DNA of 12,686 nucleotides from JANTGF01 sp033791445 (GTDB taxonomy: Bacteria; Bacteroidota; Bacteroidia; Bacteroidales; VadinHA17): contig JASJGS010000141.1 in the NCBI GenBank assembly GCA_033791445.1, positions 1-12,686 on the forward strand, written 5' to 3'. Numbering within the stretch: position 1 is the first letter of the stretch; every line of letters begins with the position of its first letter. A program made the translations under genes and the position numbers. The notes beneath the pieces are model-generated. The model ran no database searches. It saw only the letters and a list, made by a program, of their open reading frames with translations, and was not told the DNA's origin. Of the stretch, positions 7,546 to 12,686 are shown one piece after another.

Positions 7546-8634
7546 ATGAAAAAAAGTATATTGTATTTTTTGTTGTTAATCTTTATTGGATGTAATTCTA
7601 ACCATTCTTCTGGGGATTTCCAGGCTTTTGTTAAACCTAATGAGAATCCAATTCTCAGTGCTGACTCAACCTTAACCTTTGTTTGTCCTGTAAAAAACGA
7701 AGTAGTACAATGGCAAAAAGCAGATGTCTTCAATCCTGGAGCCATTGTGAAAGACAATAAGGTATATTTACTAATTCGTTGTGAAGATAACCCGGGAGCC
7801 ATTCTTGGAGGAAGAACATCCAGGATTGGATTGGCATATAGTGAAGATGGAATTCATTTTACCAAGCATCCAACACCTGTTCTTTACCCCGATAGCAGCT
7901 CCTACTTTGAATACGATTATCCCGGTGGTTGTGAAGATCCCAGGGTGGTAGAAACTGATGATGGCTTGTATGTAATGACATATACATCATGGAATCAAGA
8001 TGTTGCCAGGCTAAGCATTGCCTTTTCAAGAGACCTGATAAACTGGGGGAAAAAAGGACCTGCATTTGCCACGGCCCACAATGGTAAATTCTTGGACTTT
8101 TGGTCTAAGTCAGGATCCATTGTCACAAAAATGGATGGGGATCGGCAGGTCGTGACCAAAATAGATGGAAAATATTGGATGTACTGGGGTGAAAAATTTA
8201 TAAATCTTGCCTGGTCAGATAATTTATTCGATTGGTATCCCTCAATAGATAAAGATGGAGAGCTTGAGGCAGTCGTTGAACCAAGGGTTAAAAAATTTGA
8301 TAGCCACCTTACGGAATGCGGACCACCAGCTATAATGCTTGAAGAAGGGATTGTCTTATTATATAATGGCAAAAATGCTGAAAATGAAGATGCTGATCCT
8401 GATCTACCAAAAGGGACATATTCGGTAGGGAAATTAGTCTTTGATAAGAAAAATCCGACCAAAGTTATTTCTCGTTCCAACACTTACTTATTGAAGCCAA
8501 CTCTTCCTCATGAACTAACAGGCCAATACAAGTCTGGAACTACCTTTGCAGAAGGACTCGTCTATTTCCAATCGAAATGGTTTTTGTATTACGGAACGGC
8601 TGATTCATACATAGGAGTGGCGATTTCCGAATAA
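7546..8634 (+). CDS. GH130 glycosidase/phosphorylase-type lipoprotein
   Basis: Protein of 362 residues with a lipoprotein signal ending in FIGC (Cys16), so it acts outside the cytoplasm. The rest fits a five-bladed beta-propeller of family GH130: FNPGAI (about 64-69), the IRCED and SRIGLA stretches of the first blade, YPGGCEDPR (125-133) with D131 at the place of the family's catalytic Asp, WSKSGSIV, a YWMYWGE blade, ECGPPA and a late TGQYKSGTTF segment. GH130 enzymes act on beta-mannosides, most by phosphorolysis and some by hydrolysis. An exported member is more likely a hydrolase, because phosphorolysis pays off in the cytoplasm; this is inference. It lies 103 bp after the GH13 gene with no terminator between, so it may be in the same transcript or have its own start. 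It ends 59 bp from the convergent FG-GAP gene. Confidence 0.85.
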   Translation: MKKSILYFLLLIFIGCNSNHSSGDFQAFVKPNENPILSADSTLTFVCPVKNEVVQWQKADVFNPGAIVKDNKVYLLIRCEDNPGAILGGRTSRIGLAYSEDGIHFTKHPTPVLYPDSSSYFEYDYPGGCEDPRVVETDDGLYVMTYTSWNQDVARLSIAFSRDLINWGKKGPAFATAHNGKFLDFWSKSGSIVTKMDGDRQVVTKIDGKYWMYWGEKFINLAWSDNLFDWYPSIDKDGELEAVVEPRVKKFDSHLTECGPPAIMLEEGIVLLYNGKNAENEDADPDLPKGTYSVGKLVFDKKNPTKVISRSNTYLLKPTLPHELTGQYKSGTTFAEGLVYFQSKWFLYYGTADSYIGVAISE

Positions 8635-8693
8635 CCAGGTTTTTTACTCAATGCATAAAATTGGATTAAAACTTTGAGGAAAACTTTTATTTG

Positions 8694-11600
8694 TCACTTT
8701 AGCAGCTGAACTATTTGAAGGTCACCGTTATTTACAGCTGTAAGCAGATATTGTTTTCCATTCACCTCAATAGATCGTATCTTTCTTGCATCACCAAGTA
8801 TTTTTAGTCCACTTTCCAATGGCATTAAAGTACGAAAGGAGGTATTATCATTTCCAAGTAGGCACCAGCCATAACTTGCATCATATCGACCATAGGAGGG
8901 TCTAACCGAATGATTATTCCCGACCAGAACAAGGTCAGGAAATTTATTTAAATCTAAATTATGAACAATAATATCACGAACCGGTGAAAATTGAGCTTCC
9001 TTTGGAAGAGTTTTTGTTTCAAACGTTCCATCTCCATTATTCAGAAAAATACAACTTTCAAATAGGACTGCTTCTTTTCGAATCGACTGATCAACCTTTT
9101 CCTGACCAAAAATATCCTTTATAGTTTTTTCTCCAAAATCAGAATAATTGGGATACTTATTTTCTAATCCTGGCAGTTGATTTGTTAATTGATCCAGGGA
9201 GGCAATTGGATAACTGATTCCATTAAAGTATGAACAAATAACCTGTTCGGGTAATCCATTGTTATCAAAATCATTTACATACATTACTACAGGTTCCTTC
9301 ACTGAAGCCTTAAGAATGGAGTTAAGTCCCAGGTTGCCAGCTATCATATCCTGGTCACCATCCTGGTCAAGGTCAGCAATCTGTATACAATTCCACCATC
9401 CTGATGTTTCATCCAGGCCTGTTTGATTAGTTATATTGGAGAAAATACCCTCATCATTCTTAAATAATGATATTTTCATCCACTCCCCTACTACAACCAG
9501 ATCCATATCCCCATCCCCATCATAATCCATCCAGCTAGCATCAGTCACCAAACCAATATTCTGGATTTCATTGCACCTGGTAAGGGTTACGTCCTTAAAA
9601 AATCCATTTCCATCATTCTCAAGAAGATATTGGCCGGGAGATACTCCGTAAGCGCCGGGTACGGATCTTGAACCAACAAATAAGTCTATATCACCATCCG
9701 CATCAAAGTCAGTTGGACGAACACATGATCCATTATAAGCCATGAATGGGATTGATCCTTTCTCAGACTTTCCAAATCCACCTTTTCCGTCGTTAATAAG
9801 TAAGCGGTCAGCCAGCATAGGATCCTTTATTCCCATTTCATTTCCACCTCTTACGATATATAAATCAAGATCTCCATCCCCTTCTATATCAAGAAAGCTT
9901 GCATCCACATCTTCTGTAAACAGGTCAATATTTAAAACAGGTACCTGAATGGATCTAAAAGATCCATTACCCAGTTGTACAAATAATCTTGCTGATTGTC
10001 CTTTGGCTCCACCTATAAAGATATCATCCAGTTTATCTCCATTTACATCCCCTACTGCCAGAGCAGGCCCCTCATTTGACAAATTATGAGGAATTAAACT
10101 TTCCCTGATCAAATCAGTATAGCTGTCCTCCTTATGACTGAACTCAAGTCCAGGAATACTTTGAAATGAGAACAATTTTTTAGTTCTAATATTATTTTCA
10201 TTACCAGATACATGCTTTTCTGCATCGTCAATATTTAGGGTAAGAACCTGATCAGCTGGCACATCATACAATATTCTTTCTGATTGATCAGGCCATCGAA
10301 CAAGAAGAGAATCTATCACATCACTCTCACCTAACCCAAAATGAAGCTTATCAGATGTAGCAGACATAAATCCCCTTGTTGCAAATTGCTCAGCTATCAA
10401 TTTTTGCTCCTTGCAATAAAGGGTGACCCTGGACCCCACGGCTCGAGAGTTTAAACCTGTGGCTTTCAAGTCGATTGAAATATAATGATTATCCAACTGG
10501 TTTTCAGCATTGTTCCTATAAATAAAAGCTGGGCTATTTATATTATTTACAATAAGATCCAGGTCCCCATCATTGTCAAGATCGGCATACGTGGAACCAT
10601 TGGAATATGATCTGATGTTAAAGCCCCAATCTGAAGCCATATTAGAAAAAGTAAGATCTCTGTTGTTTTTAAAAATGTAATTGATATTGGGATACAAGGG
10701 CATTTTTTCATACAATGCTTGATCAGCCAATTCATTGTTATGACTTATTGGAAAATCCCTGTTACCACCGGTTAAGAATTTAATATAATCCAGATCATTG
10801 GCCCTGCGATAGATTCCATTTGTAATGAAAAGATCTTTCCACCCATCATTGTCAACATCGCAAAAAAGAGGCGACCAGCTCCAGTCAGTTGCATATATGC
10901 CTGCCAATCGACCAATTTCGCTAAACATTCCTTCACCCAGATTGAGTTGAAGGGTATTTCTTACAAATTGATAATAATATCCAAACTTCAGTTTAATTTC
11001 AGAAAGCTCATAGTCATCCTCTCCTCCCGAACTTTTCAGGATTTCTTGCTCATCAGGTAACATATCCAGAACCACAATATCAAGAAGTCCGTCATTGTTA
11101 AAATCACCAATATCATTTCCCATTGAAGACCTGCTTGTATGGGCTAACATTTCTTTTAATTGCTCAGAAAAAGTTCCATCCCCCTTGTTGATATACAAAT
11201 AGTCATCCTCATGGAAATCGTTTGAAATATATATGTCAGGGAATCCATCATTGTTAAGGTCACATATTTTTACCCCTAAACCATATCCAATCTGGCTGCT
11301 ATATATACCAGCTTTTGCAGAAACATCATTAAAAACTTTCTCTGCTTCACTTCCATCGTTTCTATACAACCTGTCACCCGCTCTTATATCTTTCCCAAAA
11401 CGCAAATCTACATTACCGTAACTGCGCGAAGTATGCACTGAATGGTTCAACAGATACATATCAAGATCACCGTCAATATCATAATCGAAAAAGGCAGCCT
11501 GGGTAGAAAACCCCTGGAAGTCTAAACCATAGGCGGATGCGGCTTCTTCAAAAGTAAGATCGCCACGATTAATAAACAGTTGATTCCTGCCTTTTAAATC

Positions 11601-12014
11601 TTTATAGCCCCCTACATAACAAACATAAATATCTAAAAGTCCATCTCCATTTATATCAGCCATAGTTACACCTGTCGTCCAATCACCCTTACCTGATACT
11701 CCTGCTTTTTTGGTGATATCTTCAAATCTGAAATCACCCTTATTTAGGTACAACTTGTTGGATTGTTGATTTGAGGTAAAATACAAATCGTCCAGACCAT
11801 CGTTGTTTATGTCTCCAGCAGCCACACCTGCACCATTATTGAAGTAGAGATACTCAATAATATTAAATTCCTCAGTTTCTGTAAGCTGGTTTATAAAATC
11901 AACATGGGTAGCGGAAGGGGATAAAAACGAAAACAAATAATCTCTTTCTTTTTCCTCAGGTTTACAGGAAAAAGTCAATAAAAGTACAAACAAAATAAGT
12001 TCTGATTTTCTCAT
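8694..12014 (-). CDS. FG-GAP/VCBS-repeat lipoprotein with ASPIC/UnbV domain
   Basis: Large exported protein of 1,106 residues. The N-terminus has a hydrophobic helix and FSC (Cys17), a lipoprotein signal. The following KPEEKE has acidic residues next to lysine, similar to surface-export signals of Bacteroidota lipoproteins, so it is probably on the cell surface. About seven calcium-binding FG-GAP/VCBS repeats of the type DxNxDGxxD come first (examples: DINNDGLDD, DYDIDGDLD, DVDNDGWKD). Then comes an ASPIC/UnbV domain (about 505-597, with RGFMSATSD, HFGLG and VRWPDQ), then about seven more repeats (DIEGDGDLD, DFDADGDID, DYDGDGDMD and others, the last ones degenerate). This suggests two beta-propellers joined by the UnbV domain. 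Such proteins are frequent in Bacteroidota, often near SusC/SusD genes, with no firm biochemical role; adhesion or glycan binding is a guess. It is convergent with the sugar genes and thus probably separately expressed. Confidence 0.9.
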   Translation of the reverse strand: MRKSELILFVLLLTFSCKPEEKERDYLFSFLSPSATHVDFINQLTETEEFNIIEYLYFNNGAGVAAGDINNDGLDDLYFTSNQQSNKLYLNKGDFRFEDITKKAGVSGKGDWTTGVTMADINGDGLLDIYVCYVGGYKDLKGRNQLFINRGDLTFEEAASAYGLDFQGFSTQAAFFDYDIDGDLDMYLLNHSVHTSRSYGNVDLRFGKDIRAGDRLYRNDGSEAEKVFNDVSAKAGIYSSQIGYGLGVKICDLNNDGFPDIYISNDFHEDDYLYINKGDGTFSEQLKEMLAHTSRSSMGNDIGDFNNDGLLDIVVLDMLPDEQEILKSSGGEDDYELSEIKLKFGYYYQFVRNTLQLNLGEGMFSEIGRLAGIYATDWSWSPLFCDVDNDGWKDLFITNGIYRRANDLDYIKFLTGGNRDFPISHNNELADQALYEKMPLYPNINYIFKNNRDLTFSNMASDWGFNIRSYSNGSTYADLDNDGDLDLIVNNINSPAFIYRNNAENQLDNHYISIDLKATGLNSRAVGSRVTLYCKEQKLIAEQFATRGFMSATSDKLHFGLGESDVIDSLLVRWPDQSERILYDVPADQVLTLNIDDAEKHVSGNENNIRTKKLFSFQSIPGLEFSHKEDSYTDLIRESLIPHNLSNEGPALAVGDVNGDKLDDIFIGGAKGQSARLFVQLGNGSFRSIQVPVLNIDLFTEDVDASFLDIEGDGDLDLYIVRGGNEMGIKDPMLADRLLINDGKGGFGKSEKGSIPFMAYNGSCVRPTDFDADGDIDLFVGSRSVPGAYGVSPGQYLLENDGNGFFKDVTLTRCNEIQNIGLVTDASWMDYDGDGDMDLVVVGEWMKISLFKNDEGIFSNITNQTGLDETSGWWNCIQIADLDQDGDQDMIAGNLGLNSILKASVKEPVVMYVNDFDNNGLPEQVICSYFNGISYPIASLDQLTNQLPGLENKYPNYSDFGEKTIKDIFGQEKVDQSIRKEAVLFESCIFLNNGDGTFETKTLPKEAQFSPVRDIIVHNLDLNKFPDLVLVGNNHSVRPSYGRYDASYGWCLLGNDNTSFRTLMPLESGLKILGDARKIRSIEVNGKQYLLTAVNNGDLQIVQLLK

Positions 12015-12079
12015 AAGTATAAATTAATATTCCCGTCATAATCGCCAAACTTCACCGCCAGAACCCATTATTAATAAAT

Positions 12080-12092
12080 AGGAAGGTTTCCT
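12080..12092 (-). terminator. weak hairpin after the effector-binding gene
   Basis: AGGAA and TTCCT, separated by three bases, form a 5-bp hairpin 18 bp beyond the stop codon of the upstream gene on this strand. On the - strand it is followed by ATTTATTAA rather than a clean T run. It could be a weak terminator between that gene and the FG-GAP gene; the short stem makes this doubtful. Confidence 0.2.
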
Positions 12093-12109
12093 GCACATAT
12101 ACATCTAAA

Positions 12110-12686
12110 TTAATATATTTCTTCAGTTGAATTTAAATTTTTAGATTCGATCCCCAGATAAATCTCAGCCTTCCATTCTAGCTCATTACCACCGGAATGC
12201 GGATCATTATGATAAACTTCAATCAGTTTATGATTACTCCGGTAACCCATCTTGCTCGCCTGTTCAACTAAATTGTACCAGGAAATATCTGAAACGCTAT
12301 AATTTCCGTAGAAATCTGTTTTTACTGCATCCATCCCTTCAACTATTTTAAACTTAATTTCAGCGTGTTCCGGTACAGCATCAACATTGGCGATTGGAAA
12401 GCAAAAATCAAAGTTGATAGAATCTTGGAATAGATTCCAGTCATGAACAACCACAAAAGGATTGCCGACCAATTCAAGGTTATTTCGTTTTACAAATTGA
12501 TTTAACTCTATAACATTTGATATCATAGCTCTAGCTTTACCTCTCGGTGTGCTTTTTAAGTTAATACAAACACAGGATTTTTTCTCAAATTGATCATAAC
12601 CAGTAAATTCAAAATGAAACGTTTTCAACAATAATTCCAATCTCTTTTTAATGTCAAACAGATTGCCCCTGACACTGTTTTTAAAA
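12110..12686 (-). CDS. GyrI-like/AraC effector-binding-domain protein (partial, N-terminus off window)
   Basis: The reading frame is open to the right edge: 192 codons are visible and no stop interrupts the 15 codons before the TTG at 12638-12640, so that TTG is probably not the start and the gene continues outside the window. From about the glycine in TPRGKARA the visible part looks like a GyrI-like small-molecule-binding domain (the AraC effector-binding fold): a FVVVHDW strand, a CFPIANV strand, a long helix (SWYNLVEQASKMGY), an EVYHNDP turn and the WKAEIYLGIE ending typical of the family. In Bacteroidota such domains often follow an SRPBCC (START-like) domain, and the missing part may be that; this is inference. 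Stand-alone forms bind hydrophobic or cationic ligands. There is no DNA-binding part in what is visible. It lies 95 bp upstream of the FG-GAP gene on the same strand. Confidence 0.7.
   Translation of the reverse strand, partial: FKNSVRGNLFDIKKRLELLLKTFHFEFTGYDQFEKKSCVCINLKSTPRGKARAMISNVIELNQFVKRNNLELVGNPFVVVHDWNLFQDSINFDFCFPIANVDAVPEHAEIKFKIVEGMDAVKTDFYGNYSVSDISWYNLVEQASKMGYRSNHKLIEVYHNDPHSGGNELEWKAEIYLGIESKNLNSTEEIY

Noticed and set aside
7530..7802. A 90-codon open frame on the - strand over the GH130 start
   Set aside because: It is antisense to the signal peptide and first propeller blade of GH130 and shows no family features.
7995..8483. A 162-codon open frame on the - strand inside the GH130 gene
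   Set aside because: It lies fully antisense to a well-supported GH130 gene, has low-complexity Ser/Pro-rich composition, and shows no recognisable motif.
8635..8693. T run after AACCAGG between the convergent GH130 and FG-GAP genes, considered as a terminator
   Set aside because: AACC and GGTT are separated by a single base, so no stable hairpin can form; no other stem is visible in the gap.
12015..12109. Promoter for the FG-GAP gene in its upstream gap
   Set aside because: The only near-match, TATATGTG on the - strand (12094-12101), has one mismatch and its -33 region would lie at the end of the upstream gene without a clear TTG.

Overview
The window reads as a chromosomal carbohydrate-utilisation region from a member of the Bacteroidota. 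The signs are AT-rich DNA, AT-rich leaders without Shine-Dalgarno sites before the start codons, two sequences that match the Bacteroidota -7 promoter box (TAnnTTTG), several lipoprotein signal peptides, and a 1,106-residue FG-GAP/UnbV protein of a type common in that phylum. I cannot name a genus. There are no RNA genes, insertion sequences or CRISPR repeats.

Left part (1-5232), all on the + strand: a possible 14-codon tail of an upstream gene, then an SLC45-type sugar transporter (MFS), a GH65 maltose phosphorylase and a class II fructose-bisphosphate aldolase. A strong intrinsic terminator at 5191-5232 closes this block. The first two genes make a maltose route: import of the intact disaccharide, then phosphorolysis to glucose and beta-glucose 1-phosphate. 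The aldolase acts further down, in glycolysis. The usual partner enzyme, beta-phosphoglucomutase, is not in the window, nor are a SusC/SusD pair or a regulator; they may lie to the left.

Middle part (5293-8634), also on the + strand: an exported alpha/beta hydrolase, 29 bp later a GH13 alpha-amylase-type lipoprotein, and after a gap of about 100 bp a GH130 lipoprotein. The GH13 enzyme fits extracytoplasmic breakdown of alpha-glucans feeding the transporter. The hydrolase has no assigned substrate. GH130 families usually act on beta-mannosides, so the last gene may belong to another pathway.

Right part (8694-12686), on the - strand and convergent with the rest: a large FG-GAP/VCBS-repeat lipoprotein with a central ASPIC/UnbV domain, probably on the cell surface, preceded by a partial gene whose visible part looks like a GyrI-like (AraC effector-binding) ligand-binding domain. 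That gene runs off the right edge.

I see no clear evidence for a wholly new system. The points most worth a second look are the aldolase next to maltose phosphorylase with a perfect 14-bp palindrome in front of it, the exported hydrolase and GH130 protein beside alpha-glucan genes, and the unusual region II of the GH13 enzyme.
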